This document shows, one piece after another, positions 1 to 6,713 of a DNA stretch of 43,379 nt (its first letter is position 1; the number at the start of each line of letters is the position of its first letter). This stretch comes from a virus. The translations under genes and the position numbers were made by a program. Where the stretch lies: the IMG/VR virus record IMGVR_UViG_3300037258_000211, positions 1 through 43,379 of that record. One strand, given 5' to 3'. The notes under the pieces were generated by a model, which had not been told where the DNA came from, did no database searches, and saw only the letters and a list, made by a program, of their open reading frames with translations.

Positions 1-35
1 TTAGAGATCGAAAACTGGCGCTCGATGATGCCCAT
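1..35 (-). CDS. 5' end of a gene cut by the window edge, downstream of the DGR target
   Basis: An ATG at 35-33 on the minus strand opens a frame (MGIIERQFSIS) that runs off the left edge without a stop. An AGGA Shine-Dalgarno-like stretch lies about ten bases upstream. In DGR operons this position usually holds the accessory gene avd, the template repeat or the reverse transcriptase. Eleven residues are too few to tell which one this is. Confidence 0.4.
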   Translation of the reverse strand, partial: MGIIERQFSIS

Positions 36-65
36 AAATTTGACGTCCTATTGTGTTTCCAAATC

Positions 66-85
66 GCCGTCGCTTTCGCGACGGC
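66..85 (-). repeat. DGR-type hairpin/cruciform after the variable region
   Basis: On the sense (minus) strand GCCGTCGC and GCGACGGC form a perfect 8-bp stem closed by a GAAA tetraloop. The stem starts at the last base of the target gene's stop codon. Short GC-rich hairpins with an 8-bp stem and a 4-nt GRNA loop just 3' of the variable region are known to be required for target recognition in the Bordetella phage BPP-1 DGR. The geometry here matches that description. It could also act as a weak terminator, but no U-run follows. Confidence 0.75.
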
Positions 86-963
86 TATACAAGTTGCAGG
101 TGGTCACCGCGGCCCCGCGCCCCCAAGCTCCCGTCCGAGACCCCCGGCCAGCGGCCGACGAGCGCGTAGCGCGAGCCCGCGCAGCCGCCGCCGAGCCAGG
201 AACCGCCGGCGATGGAGGCGCGCGGCACCAGCGGGTGACCGTCATGGCACCAAATCCACATATTGCCGGTCGCTTGCATCAACCCGTATTTGCTGGTGCG
301 CAGCGCATCGAGGCCGGTGACGCGCGGATCGGACCCGTAAGCCGTCATTTCGGTGACGCCGATCAGCGCTTCGAAGCAGTCTTCGATCGACAGCAGCGTC
401 TTTCCGTGGTGTTTCATGACCGTCTGGGCGGTCGCATAGTCGAATTTGTCGTAGCGACCGCCGGCAGGATTCTGCGGCGTATCGTTCCCATCGGCGATCG
501 TGACCCCGCACTTGCTAGTGCCGTCAGCGATCGTGACGCCGGTGAGATAGATATCGACCCAGCAGTTGCGCGGGGCGATGAATGCCATGCCGCGTGCATC
601 GGGACACTTGGGCCGGTGCTTCAAATCCCACAATGAGAATGGATTGATCGCCGGCGTCGTGTTGCCTCCACTGTATTTCGGCGCATTGCCGCCGGGAGCA
701 AAGTGAAAGCCCGCAAAATATTTCTTAGAGGGCACAGCGACCAGCGGCTCAACGCTAAATCCGCCATCGTCAAGCGACACGCCGTAATCGGTTCCGGCGA
801 CCATCTCTGGAAGCCGGATGAAGGCATCCCTGGAAAACTTTTCGCCTGCGATGGATGTGCCGCCACGGAAATAAAGCTTGATTCCAGCGAGCTTGAGCGC
901 CGGCAGAGTTGGATCGAGCTTCGTCAGTGTTAGCGGGCTCGATTTCGAATTACGTTTCGCCAT
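85..963 (-). CDS. DGR target protein, C-type-lectin/Mtd-like receptor-binding protein
   Basis: A 292-residue protein. The start at 963 is chosen because GGAG lies 8 nt upstream and the preceding gene ends five bases away; a longer frame reaching 1047 would overlap that gene. The C-terminal third contains GSDPRVTGLDAL, GNMWIWCHDG and GGSW-GxxAGSR-GARGRGDHL, the layout of C-type lectin or formylglycine-generating-enzyme-like folds used by DGR targets. The N-terminal half is not recognised and may trimerise or bind the virion. The likely role is binding the host receptor at the tail tip, with sequence variation generated by a reverse transcriptase encoded outside the window. It is the second gene of a leftward operon. 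Confidence 0.8.
   Translation of the reverse strand: MAKRNSKSSPLTLTKLDPTLPALKLAGIKLYFRGGTSIAGEKFSRDAFIRLPEMVAGTDYGVSLDDGGFSVEPLVAVPSKKYFAGFHFAPGGNAPKYSGGNTTPAINPFSLWDLKHRPKCPDARGMAFIAPRNCWVDIYLTGVTIADGTSKCGVTIADGNDTPQNPAGGRYDKFDYATAQTVMKHHGKTLLSIEDCFEALIGVTEMTAYGSDPRVTGLDALRTSKYGLMQATGNMWIWCHDGHPLVPRASIAGGSWLGGGCAGSRYALVGRWPGVSDGSLGARGRGDHLQLV
88..207 (-). other. Putative DGR variable region (VR) in the 3' end of the target gene
   Basis: The last 40 codons encode a segment beginning GGSW, followed by GxxAGSR and ending GARGRGDHLQLV. This is the conserved frame of DGR variable regions on a C-type lectin fold, compare the GARGxxDHL ending of BPP-1 Mtd. The terminal part is a GC-rich block (about 103-125), resembling the (G/C)-rich part of an initiation-of-mutagenic-homing site. 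The template repeat is not in the window, so the extent is an estimate and the individual variable positions cannot be assigned. Confidence 0.7.
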
Positions 964-968
964 GTCGC

Positions 969-1472
969 TCACTCCGCTCGTTGCAGTTCGCGCCGATGCT
1001 CGGCGGCGGTGTCGGGATCGTTGGGAGGCGTGACATTCTCGCCGCATTGGTCGAGGACGTGGGTGGCGTTGCCGTCGATGGCGCCGAGCAGCACATCCTT
1101 GAAGCAGTCGTTGAAGTCGCGCTCGGGAACGCCATTGCTATTGCGGCAGGCTTCCTTGCCGATCTCCTCGATCAGCGGGTCGATGGTTTCCGCGATCGTG
1201 CGCAGATCATCGTTCAGGCGCGCGAAGTCGGTGGCGTCGGGATTGATGGGCAGCGTGTAGAACTTGCGCGCAAGGATCGCCTTGGCGGCGCGCAGCGCGG
1301 CTTGTTCGATATCGGAGAAGCCGGCGTAGATGGCGCTTTGACCGGCGGCTTCGAGCTGGCGAAGCGCGACCGTGATGTGGCCGTTGAACTGTGAGCGGTG
1401 AACTTGGCGCGCGCGACGAGCGGCTTCGCGGGGAAGATCGGATTGTGAAGTAGCGGCGGGTTGCAATGGCAT
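969..1472 (-). CDS. Unknown helical protein, first gene of the DGR operon
   Basis: 167 residues, preceded by TGGAGG about 9 nt before the ATG, and ending five bases before the DGR target starts, so the two are co-transcribed. The sequence is mostly helical and charged, with an NDDLRTIAETIDPLIEEIGKE stretch. No family is recognised. It is longer than, and does not resemble, the four-helix Avd accessory protein, which also usually lies downstream of the target. A chaperone or virion-attachment partner for the variable protein is possible but is only inferred from position. Confidence 0.75.
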   Translation of the reverse strand: MPLQPAATSQSDLPREAARRARQVHRSQFNGHITVALRQLEAAGQSAIYAGFSDIEQAALRAAKAILARKFYTLPINPDATDFARLNDDLRTIAETIDPLIEEIGKEACRNSNGVPERDFNDCFKDVLLGAIDGNATHVLDQCGENVTPPNDPDTAAEHRRELQRAE

Positions 1473-1503
1473 TTTTAGGCCTCCAGAATCGCGAGGCCTT
1501 CAA

Positions 1504-1552
1504 GGTACATTTTAAATGTACCATGTCAAGCGAAAGACATTCCAAATGTACC
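1504..1552 (-). promoter_or_regulatory. Operator pair and promoter of the leftward DGR operon
   Basis: A perfect 19-bp palindrome GGTACATTTTAAATGTACC lies at 1504-1522. A second, half-conserved copy ending AAATGTACC lies at 1544-1552, with right arms spaced exactly 30 bp, about three helical turns. Between them, on the minus strand, is TTGACA (complement of 1524-1529), a consensus -35 box running into the palindrome. Binding of a repressor here should block transcription of the DGR genes. The same core, TACAT-N5-ATGTA, recurs at 35280-35294 and partly at 2379-2393. Confidence 0.65.
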
Positions 1553-1608
1553 GCTAAAGTTCAGCCCAAATGGCGCGGCAAATAATAGGTCAGTGATTCT
1601 GTCCCTTC

Positions 1609-1620
1609 GTCACGCGTGAC
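1609..1620. repeat. 12-bp palindrome GTCACGCGTGAC, copy 1
   Basis: A perfect palindrome in the gap between the DGR operon and the immunity region, followed closely by a second smaller inverted repeat (GTGAC-C-GTCAC). It is one of eight identical copies in the window. The rest of the gap to 1803 is AT-rich, with a pyrimidine tract near 1656-1675 and a purine tract near 1695-1711, and holds no convincing gene. Confidence 0.7.
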
Positions 1621-1803
1621 TCCGTGACCGTCACACCAGACAGAGACTTAGACAGTCCTCTCTTTTCTTTTCTTTAGCCGCGAAGGGGCTGCCGAAGAAA
1701 AAAGGGAAGTGAACCTGACGTTGTATTTCTGTGAAAAGTAACCGCTGAAAAAGGTCGCTATTTCAATATGTGACAATAAAAAATATCGCGGTCGGGGGAT
1801 TGC

Positions 1804-1998
1804 ATGGGCGAGGTGACGCCCCTCGATCGCGGGGGGAAAGGCGGCGGCCGTCGCGACCCCCCAGACCTCCTGTGGTTGCGGCGCCAGGCGCTGACAGTCG
1901 TCGAGCGGCTTCCCGAAAAGCCGGAAGACGCAATGCTTGTTTTGCAATTCGCGATTGAGCTTGTGCGCTATATCAGCGCCGGTCTGCCACCAACTTAG
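1804..1998 (+). CDS. Small hypothetical protein, 64 aa
   Basis: The ATG follows a GGGGG stretch 4 nt upstream. The C-terminal half (VVERLPEKPEDAMLVLQFAIELVRYI) looks like a real amphipathic helix, while the N-terminus is compositionally odd. It overlaps the end of the convergent repressor gene by about 26 bases. No family is recognised and it may be spurious. Confidence 0.35.
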   Translation: MGEVTPLDRGGKGGGRRDPPDLLWLRRQALTVVERLPEKPEDAMLVLQFAIELVRYISAGLPPT

Positions 1999-2314
1999 GT
2001 GATTCGGCCTCAAGCCTCTCAAGCCGCGCGATCTCAACCGCGAATGGGTGCGGCAGATCCCGCTCATCCCCATCGTAAATATAATTCAGGCCCACTCCGG
2101 TTCGCTTTCGCACGCTGCGCGCGTTATCGAGCCCGAGCCGGCTGTCGCCGGTTTCGGCGTTATTCCAGGCCTGCCGGTTGATCTCGCAAAATTCCGAGAA
2201 GTCCTTTTGCGTCATGGTCTTTGCGTAGCCCTGCAGATTGCTGAAGGCGATGCGGATCAGCCGCAATCTGCGGCCGACGGCTTCTGCCGAATCGAGACGG
2301 GGTGGGCGTGCCAT
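1973..2314 (-). CDS. XRE-type helix-turn-helix repressor (CI-like)
   Basis: 113 residues from ATG at 2314; a frame extending to 2383 is available but would overlap the promoter of the divergent gene. Around residues 30-75 the segment MTQKDFSEFCEINRQAWNNAE with SRLGLDNARSVRKRTGVGLNYIY fits the five-helix XRE/Cro-CI fold, and YIYDGDE closes it as in many short phage repressors. There is no C-terminal peptidase domain, so induction is probably not through RecA-stimulated self-cleavage. It lies back to back with a Cro-like gene and is the natural candidate for binding the TACAT-N5-ATGTA operators. Confidence 0.8.
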   Translation of the reverse strand: MARPPRLDSAEAVGRRLRLIRIAFSNLQGYAKTMTQKDFSEFCEINRQAWNNAETGDSRLGLDNARSVRKRTGVGLNYIYDGDERDLPHPFAVEIARLERLEAESPKLVADRR

Positions 2315-2369
2315 GGTGGGGCGGATGCTTCCAAATACCGCACCGACACGCGAGCAATCAGAACGCAAC

Positions 2370-2397
2370 TTGACTTGGTACATCCAGCGTTTACTTT
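2370..2397 (+). promoter_or_regulatory. Rightward (cro) promoter overlapped by an operator
   Basis: TTGACT (2370-2375) and TACTTT (2392-2397) are separated by 16 bp. GGTACAT at 2377-2383 begins an imperfect TACAT-N5-ATGTA operator (2379-2393, right arm GTTTA) lying between the two boxes. The cro start codon is only ten bases downstream, so the transcript would be leaderless or nearly so; no Shine-Dalgarno fits in that space. Confidence 0.5.
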
Positions 2398-2406
2398 CCC
2401 CGGTCC

Positions 2407-2664
2407 ATGAAGAATCGGCGGCTGCGTAGCGTTACCCAAATCATTCAAACGATCGACGACGCGCGCGGGCATGGTCGCTTCCGCGAGCTGATCAAGCATC
2501 CTCGTTTCAAGCGAGGCAAACAGAGCATCCAAAACTACAAGGCCGCGAACCGTCTTCCGCCCGACACCTTCCTGATCATCACCGCTGAACTTGAAACTCT
2601 TTCGTGCACTGCGCCGTCTTCGTTGTGGGACATCACCGAAGTCCCGAAGTCGCGCGCCGCTTAG
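2407..2664 (+). CDS. Cro-like helix-turn-helix protein
   Basis: 85 residues. VTQIIQTIDDARGHGRFRELIKHPRFKRGKQSIQNYKAANRLPPD has the arrangement of short Cro/YdaS-type regulators, in which the recognition helix (QSIQNYKAANRLPP) is followed by the conserved LPP turn. It is divergent from the repressor gene, first in the rightward transcript, and directly downstream of the operator-bearing promoter. The expected role is antagonising the repressor to start lytic development. Confidence 0.7.
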   Translation: MKNRRLRSVTQIIQTIDDARGHGRFRELIKHPRFKRGKQSIQNYKAANRLPPDTFLIITAELETLSCTAPSSLWDITEVPKSRAA

Positions 2665-2803
2665 TTTGTTGCCGCTGTCAAGCGGAGAGTCGAGTCGATT
2701 TGGCTGAAAAGCCGGTTGTAGACCCCCCTGTGGATGCCTGTGGAAAAGTGGGGACCGGTTTTGTTGCGTAAGCGTGCGTGCGTTTTTCTCGGGGAAAAAC
2801 ACC

Positions 2804-3691
2804 ATGGCTTTCGCAGCGCCGATCCCGGCGCGAAAAAAGGTGAAACGATACGGCTGGTATCGCACCTACGAGGACTTCATTGCGCATCCGAAGTGGCGCC
2901 TTGTTGCCGCGAAGGCCGGAGTGCCGCTGACAGAAGTTCACTCGATGGCGCAGGCACTATTCTCGTGCGCGTCCAAGAACCGCAAGAACGGCTGGATCGC
3001 AAATTTCGATCCCTTCGAATGCGCGATCATGCTCGATATCGCGCCCGAGCACGTCGCCTCGATCTACCGGACCTTCGAAGAGATCGATTGGGTCGTCGAC
3101 GGCTATATCGTCGATTGGGCCGATCGAAATCCTGACCAGGAAGACCCGACGGCCGCCGATCGCCAACGCAACGCGCGCGCGCGAAAGATCGCCCGACGCA
3201 AGCTCGGCGCCGGTCAGACGCTCACCGAGGCAGAGACGCTGCTGCTGTCACGCGTGACGCCGTATTCGTTGGAGCCGCCGCGTTCGCATGAAGGGCTTGC
3301 CACCTTCGATCCGATCGATCCCGTCGGCGATAGTCCCGAGGAGGTCAACCGGGCACGGATCGAAACCGGCCACCGCGCGCGGATTTATCTATTCGGGAAT
3401 GGCACCAACGGCCCCACCGATTGGGGCCCGGCGAGCGCGGTCGTTGCTGACAAGCTCGGCATGCGGCGTTTTGCGGCCGATACCACGATCAGGCGCTGGC
3501 TGGGCGAAGTCGATGGTGATCATGTCGCGCTTGCGACCCTCATCGATGGCGCAAACCATCAAGGCACACTTGGCGAAAGCTTCGAAGCCATTATCCGGCA
3601 GGGCATTGGCCGCGTCGCCATGGAAAAACACAAAGGCGCGCAGTTGCCTTTGCCACCGAGGCTGTTCGAAGGAGGGAAGAAAATTGCCTGA
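2804..3691 (+). CDS. Replisome-organiser-like phage replication protein
   Basis: 295 residues from ATG at 2804, with GGGGA upstream; a GTG at 2774 would add ten residues. The N-terminus (YGWYRTYEDFIAHPKWRLVAAKAG with later NGWIANFDPFECAIMLDI) resembles the winged-helix N-terminal domain of phage replisome organiser proteins. It continues into a basic ADRQRNARARKIARRK linker typical of such proteins. The C-terminal part is unrecognised. It is the first long gene after cro and probably starts phage DNA replication or loads the host helicase. Confidence 0.55.
   Translation: MAFAAPIPARKKVKRYGWYRTYEDFIAHPKWRLVAAKAGVPLTEVHSMAQALFSCASKNRKNGWIANFDPFECAIMLDIAPEHVASIYRTFEEIDWVVDGYIVDWADRNPDQEDPTAADRQRNARARKIARRKLGAGQTLTEAETLLLSRVTPYSLEPPRSHEGLATFDPIDPVGDSPEEVNRARIETGHRARIYLFGNGTNGPTDWGPASAVVADKLGMRRFAADTTIRRWLGEVDGDHVALATLIDGANHQGTLGESFEAIIRQGIGRVAMEKHKGAQLPLPPRLFEGGKKIA
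3247..3258. repeat. 12-bp palindrome GTCACGCGTGAC, copy 2 (inside replication gene)
   Basis: Lies within the replication-like gene, where it is read as part of SRVT near residue 149. Phage replication genes often carry the origin inside them, so this copy could be part of an origin, but no iteron cluster is seen around it. Confidence 0.65.
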
Positions 3692-3983
3692 ATCTCACGC
3701 GCGCCGCGCGCCGGCGCCAGATCCGTATGCCCCGCCGCATGCTCGCCAGCAGCGGATCAATTTCGTGCAGGAAACTTTGATGCTGCTCGAGGGCACAGCG
3801 TATCGGTGGAAGTACCGCGACGGCTCGCTTTCGATCTGGCGCATGGCGCCAGAGCGCGAAGTGGTGCCGATGCCGCCCGACGCGATCGCCTTCGAGCGCC
3901 TTCACGGCGAAAAGGCGAAACAGACGATGCAGGTCCAGCGCCAGCTCGCAAATCCGCCACCGAAACAGCCTGGCGCAGCCTGA
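3684..3983 (+). CDS. Small hypothetical protein, 99 aa, TTG start
   Basis: The TTG at 3684 is preceded by GGAGGG and overlaps the stop of the previous gene by eight bases, indicating translational coupling. The centre (ETLMLLEGTAYRWKYRDGSLSIWRMAPE) looks like a compact beta domain; the ends are Pro/Ala-rich. The family is not recognised. It is probably an early accessory protein. Confidence 0.65.
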   Translation: MPESHARRAPAPDPYAPPHARQQRINFVQETLMLLEGTAYRWKYRDGSLSIWRMAPEREVVPMPPDAIAFERLHGEKAKQTMQVQRQLANPPPKQPGAA

Positions 3984-4003
3984 CTGTCCAACTGCGCTTA
4001 CGG

Positions 4004-4023
4004 TATTATGTGACCGCATAATA
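4004..4023. repeat. Inverted repeat TATTATG-N6-CATAATA
   Basis: Perfect 7-bp arms with a 6-bp spacer in an intergenic stretch. The AT-rich arms contrast with the GC-rich surroundings and no T-run follows, so an operator is more likely than a terminator. Only one copy was noticed. Confidence 0.4.
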
Positions 4024-4104
4024 GTGGACCTCCTTAGCCTTTGACCTTCCACTGGATTTTGCGATTCCGCGCAGCTATGTTCCCCGACGCAACCGGGGGT
4101 TCGG

Positions 4105-4314
4105 GTGCCAGCAGACTTCGCGAAAAAGCCTGACTTTAAGCCGGGATCAACGGTTCTGGTCGTAGGCCAGGTCGTTGCCGCGCTGGCGGCCGACGAAGGG
4201 ATCGATCCCGGTCTATCGGTGCGCCTTGCCATCCGCCAGACCTGTGGCGGCTTCAACCAGGTGCATGTCCCCTTGAGCAGCTGCCGCACCGCGCCCACCG
4301 AGGAAGCCGCATGA
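4105..4314 (+). CDS. Small hypothetical protein, 69 aa, GTG start
   Basis: Reads as a plausible small soluble protein (TVLVVGQVVAALAADEGIDPGLSVRLAIRQTCGGF) with codon use like its neighbours. The start is GTG after a G-rich stretch. The family is unknown and the start uncertain. Confidence 0.45.
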   Translation: MPADFAKKPDFKPGSTVLVVGQVVAALAADEGIDPGLSVRLAIRQTCGGFNQVHVPLSSCRTAPTEEAA

Positions 4315-4332
4315 AAATGTAACCGCGCAACA

Positions 4333-4344
4333 GTCACGCGTGAC
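4333..4344. repeat. 12-bp palindrome GTCACGCGTGAC, copy 3
   Basis: Intergenic, 78 bases before the start codon of the next gene (4422). Its position is suitable for an operator or protein-binding site in that gene's leader. Confidence 0.7.
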
Positions 4345-4421
4345 GGGTGAGGCCGGCGCGCGGGGCTTATAACAATTTTGCGATAGTAACCGGGACCATC
4401 GGCAAGCGTGGTGTTGCGCTG

Positions 4422-5207
4422 ATGGCTAAGAAGAAACGCAAGGACGCCGTGAGTAAGGCGTCCAGAGCTGCACCGGGCCTTCCGGGATTCGAAGGCAAAA
4501 TCCAAGAAGGTGAGCGCACGATCGAGGACCCCAACGAGCCGGGTCAGCGATACCGCGCCAAGATCAACGTCCGCGAAAGCGCGATCGAGCACATGGCCTC
4601 GCGCGGTCGCCTGAATACTTCTGAGATTGCAGCCGGTGAATTGTTCCGCCGCCTGGTCGAGACGGCCGCGATCGGCCGCCAGCGCGGCATCGATATCAGC
4701 AATCCTGGCGGTGGGGGCGGTGGCGGAAGCGGAGATCCCATAACCGACAAGGTGGTGCGCGCCGGAAGGCTTTTAGCCGCAGCACTGCAGGCAGTCGGTA
4801 AGGCGCGGGCAAAAATTTTATTGAGCGTCGTCGGTGAAGGAAAACTGATCGAGCATGTGGCGCGAGATTATTCCAGCGCCGGCGGCATCGTCTCAGGCCG
4901 CAGAGCAGAGGGATATATCACCGGCACCCTGATCGACGGTCTCGATGTTCTCGTCGATCTTTGGCGGCTCGAAGCGCGTGGAGCGCCGAAGCGCAATAGC
5001 GCGACATACAAGGCGGCAGGAAAAGAAGTCGTGGTTAATGATTCAATTCGTGCAAGCGGTCCAATAAGTTCGACGGGTCCGGTGAACGAAATTACGATCG
5101 GCAGGTTCGGTGATCCGCACGTCGAAGCAAAACGTCCGCTTGACAGGGGACCGATGTCTCAGCATGTTTCGGGCACGGTGCACGAAACCGCGCCGAAGCG
5201 AAAATGA
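4422..5207 (+). CDS. DUF6456-like phage/rhizobial protein
   Basis: 261 residues from ATG at 4422, starting with a very basic MAKKKRKDAVSKASR tail. The middle (KAKILLSVVGEGKLIEHVARDYSSAGGIVSGRRAEGYITGTLIDGLDVLVDLW) resembles a domain recurrent in rhizobial replication-associated proteins annotated as DUF6456. A GGGGGGG run at about residues 102-108 forms a flexible linker. It is followed by a strong terminator, so it closes the first rightward block. A DNA-binding role in replication is inferred only. Confidence 0.5.
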   Translation: MAKKKRKDAVSKASRAAPGLPGFEGKIQEGERTIEDPNEPGQRYRAKINVRESAIEHMASRGRLNTSEIAAGELFRRLVETAAIGRQRGIDISNPGGGGGGGSGDPITDKVVRAGRLLAAALQAVGKARAKILLSVVGEGKLIEHVARDYSSAGGIVSGRRAEGYITGTLIDGLDVLVDLWRLEARGAPKRNSATYKAAGKEVVVNDSIRASGPISSTGPVNEITIGRFGDPHVEAKRPLDRGPMSQHVSGTVHETAPKRK

Positions 5208-5208
5208 T

Positions 5209-5237
5209 GAGCCCGCAGCCAAGCGCCGCGGGCTTTT
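5209..5237 (+). terminator. Rho-independent terminator
   Basis: AGCCCGC (5210-5216) pairs with GCGGGCT (5228-5234), followed by TTTT. It lies two bases after the stop of the preceding gene. Confidence 0.75.
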
Positions 5238-5252
5238 GCATTTGAGGCCCGC

Positions 5253-5396
5253 ATGTGGCGCAAATTCCTTCTGCTGCTTCGCCGGCGACGAGCTGGTGAC
5301 CAATCGGGCCGCAAGCCCTGGACTGTCGATCGGGATGGGTGCGTGCGCACCGGCAAAGAGCGCCCCGTGCAATTACGGGCCCGGCTATCCCCTTAA
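5253..5396 (+). CDS. Possible 47-aa basic peptide; rest of the gap is empty
   Basis: An ATG five bases after GAGG opens a short Arg/Leu-rich frame (MWRKFLLLLRRRR...). It is the only frame with a ribosome site in the 5238-5520 gap. The remainder of the gap holds two GGCGCGCC palindromes (near 5434 and 5496) and GC-rich inverted repeats but no convincing gene. Confidence 0.3.
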   Translation: MWRKFLLLLRRRRAGDQSGRKPWTVDRDGCVRTGKERPVQLRARLSP

Positions 5397-5520
5397 GACA
5401 ACGGCAATAATTTAGTCCCATATCGGACCTATCGGCGCGCCCGGCCAATGACCGGTCCCGCGGCTTTGCGCCCCTCACGGCGTCAAGTGTGTCGGGCGCG
5501 CCCATAGATTCGGAGACGAC

Positions 5521-5859
5521 ATGAGCCTCGAAGCCACCGAAAAGGAATGTGCCGCGAACGCCACCGCACCGCGCGTGAAGCTCGCGGACATCGAAGCGGC
5601 GATCGCCAGGCGTTACGACACAACGGCCGATCTTGCGCTTCAAGTTGTCGCCGTCGGCGAGGACGCGCCATTGCGGCTCCTCTCGATGTGCATTCTGGTG
5701 ATGAGGAACGGCTTTACCATCATCGGTAAGAGCGCGCCGGCATCGCCGGAAAATTTCAACGCCGAGCTCGGCAAGAAGCTCGCTTACGAAGACGCGGTCC
5801 GCCAGCTTTGGCCCTTGATGGGCTTCGCGCTGCGCGATCGCCTCAGCGCCGAGAAATGA
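5521..5859 (+). CDS. Gp49-like phage protein
   Basis: 112 residues after a GGAG site. The segment LLSMCILVMRNGFTIIGKSAPASPENFNAELGKKLAYEDAVRQLWPLMGFALRDRL matches the conserved core of the Gp49-like family of small phage proteins (Phage_gp49_66), whose function is unknown. This family is common in early regions of alpha- and gammaproteobacterial phages. Confidence 0.8.
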   Translation: MSLEATEKECAANATAPRVKLADIEAAIARRYDTTADLALQVVAVGEDAPLRLLSMCILVMRNGFTIIGKSAPASPENFNAELGKKLAYEDAVRQLWPLMGFALRDRLSAEK

Positions 5860-5969
5860 CCGGCTCGCTGCATAAGATGCTTGCCTGCATTGCGCAGTGT
5901 CCTTCCGTCGATCGAGACGTGCGCGATCGCGCCGATTGGCTTTGGCGGCATCTGCCACAGTGGTGCTGA
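5856..5969 (+). CDS. 37-aa protein coupled to the gp49-like gene
   Basis: The start overlaps the previous stop as ATGA and the stop lies two bases before the next ATG, the pattern of a tightly coupled operon. The peptide (MTGSLHKMLACIAQCPSVDRDVRDRADWLWRHLP...) is Cys/Trp-rich and has no recognised family. Confidence 0.5.
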   Translation: MTGSLHKMLACIAQCPSVDRDVRDRADWLWRHLPQWC

Positions 5970-5970
5970 G

Positions 5971-6423
5971 ATGAGCGGCCGTTCGCTTCACTTGCGCGAC
6001 GGCGAGCTGATCACAAATCGTAAAACCGATCGACGGCAATCACCACCGCGGCCGATGGCTGAGCGCTTGCGCGAGGTCAATCTAAAGGGCCTCGATGAGA
6101 TCGTTGGCATTCAGGTGCGCATGGCGTTCCTGTTGCCGAAGTCGCTGCAGGGCTTTGTCGCCTCGGGGCATCACGGCATCGGCGTGAACGTTCTGGCGCG
6201 CGGTTTTGTACAAATTTCCGGACACTCGGCCGAACAATGTTACGGCCTGGCGCGGGCGTTCTTCGCAGAGGTCGCGAAGGATCGGCCCGGATTTACAGCG
6301 CTCGCGTGCGTCATCAGCACGAAAGACCGCAGCCTATCTTTTGCGCGGCATCTCACCGTGGTGCGTGGCGCGCTGGTAGTTTCGAACGGCAGTCACGAGC
6401 CGAAGGTTTTTGAGGCCGCCTGA
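5971..6423 (+). CDS. Hypothetical protein, 150 aa
   Basis: The start at 5971 sits two bases after the preceding stop. The C-terminal two thirds contain RMAFLLPKSLQGFVASGHHGIGVNVLARGFVQISGHSAEQCYGLARAFFAEV, a mixed alpha/beta domain. The N-terminal 35 residues are charged and probably flexible. No family is recognised. Confidence 0.7.
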   Translation: MSGRSLHLRDGELITNRKTDRRQSPPRPMAERLREVNLKGLDEIVGIQVRMAFLLPKSLQGFVASGHHGIGVNVLARGFVQISGHSAEQCYGLARAFFAEVAKDRPGFTALACVISTKDRSLSFARHLTVVRGALVVSNGSHEPKVFEAA

Positions 6424-6713
6424 TGGTCGAGGTCGTGCGCCTTCGTCGCAAGCCCGGTGCCGTGCCGCCGTCACGCGTGACGGCGGTCAAGCGTCCGATG
6501 AGCCGGACGGAGATCGCGCAGGAAGTGGCCGCGATTAAAGAAATGGGTCGCAGGCTGAGACCACCGCTCAATGAGCGGCCCCACGCTTTTCATGAGGACA
6601 AGTCCGACCTGGTGCGCGCGCTCGAGCTTCTCGAAGACGCGGTGCGCGGCGACCGACAATTAACGCCTGAGACCGGCGAGAGGAAACGATATGGCCAAAC
6701 TGGACGCTGCTGA
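6423..6713 (+). CDS. Hypothetical protein, 96 aa
   Basis: Starts within the stop of the upstream gene (TGATG). Its end overlaps the next gene by 23 bases. The protein is basic at the N-terminus and helical in the middle (SRTEIAQEVAAIKEMGRRL, SDLVRALELLEDAV). A GTCACGCGTGAC palindrome falls in codons 16-20. The function is unknown. Confidence 0.65.
   Translation: MVEVVRLRRKPGAVPPSRVTAVKRPMSRTEIAQEVAAIKEMGRRLRPPLNERPHAFHEDKSDLVRALELLEDAVRGDRQLTPETGERKRYGQTGRC
6470..6481. repeat. 12-bp palindrome GTCACGCGTGAC, copy 4
   Basis: Located 47 bases into a small gene, again read as SRVT, the same frame as copies 2 and 8 relative to their own genes. Confidence 0.65.

Noticed and set aside
25-636. Long rightward open frame opposite the DGR target
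   Set aside because: Antisense to a gene with recognisable domains; it has no ribosome site and translates into low-complexity sequence.
1-1552. Reverse transcriptase or template repeat of the DGR inside the window
   Set aside because: No frame shows the RT motif (YxDD context), and no second adenine-rich copy of 88-207 was seen.
1648-2073. 141-codon leftward open frame between the repressor and the DGR operon
   Set aside because: Odd composition, overlaps the repressor gene, and has no family resemblance; likely chance in a gap.
5430-5505. Pair of GGCGCGCC palindromes as a regulatory site
   Set aside because: Such GC palindromes arise easily at this base composition and there are only two copies.
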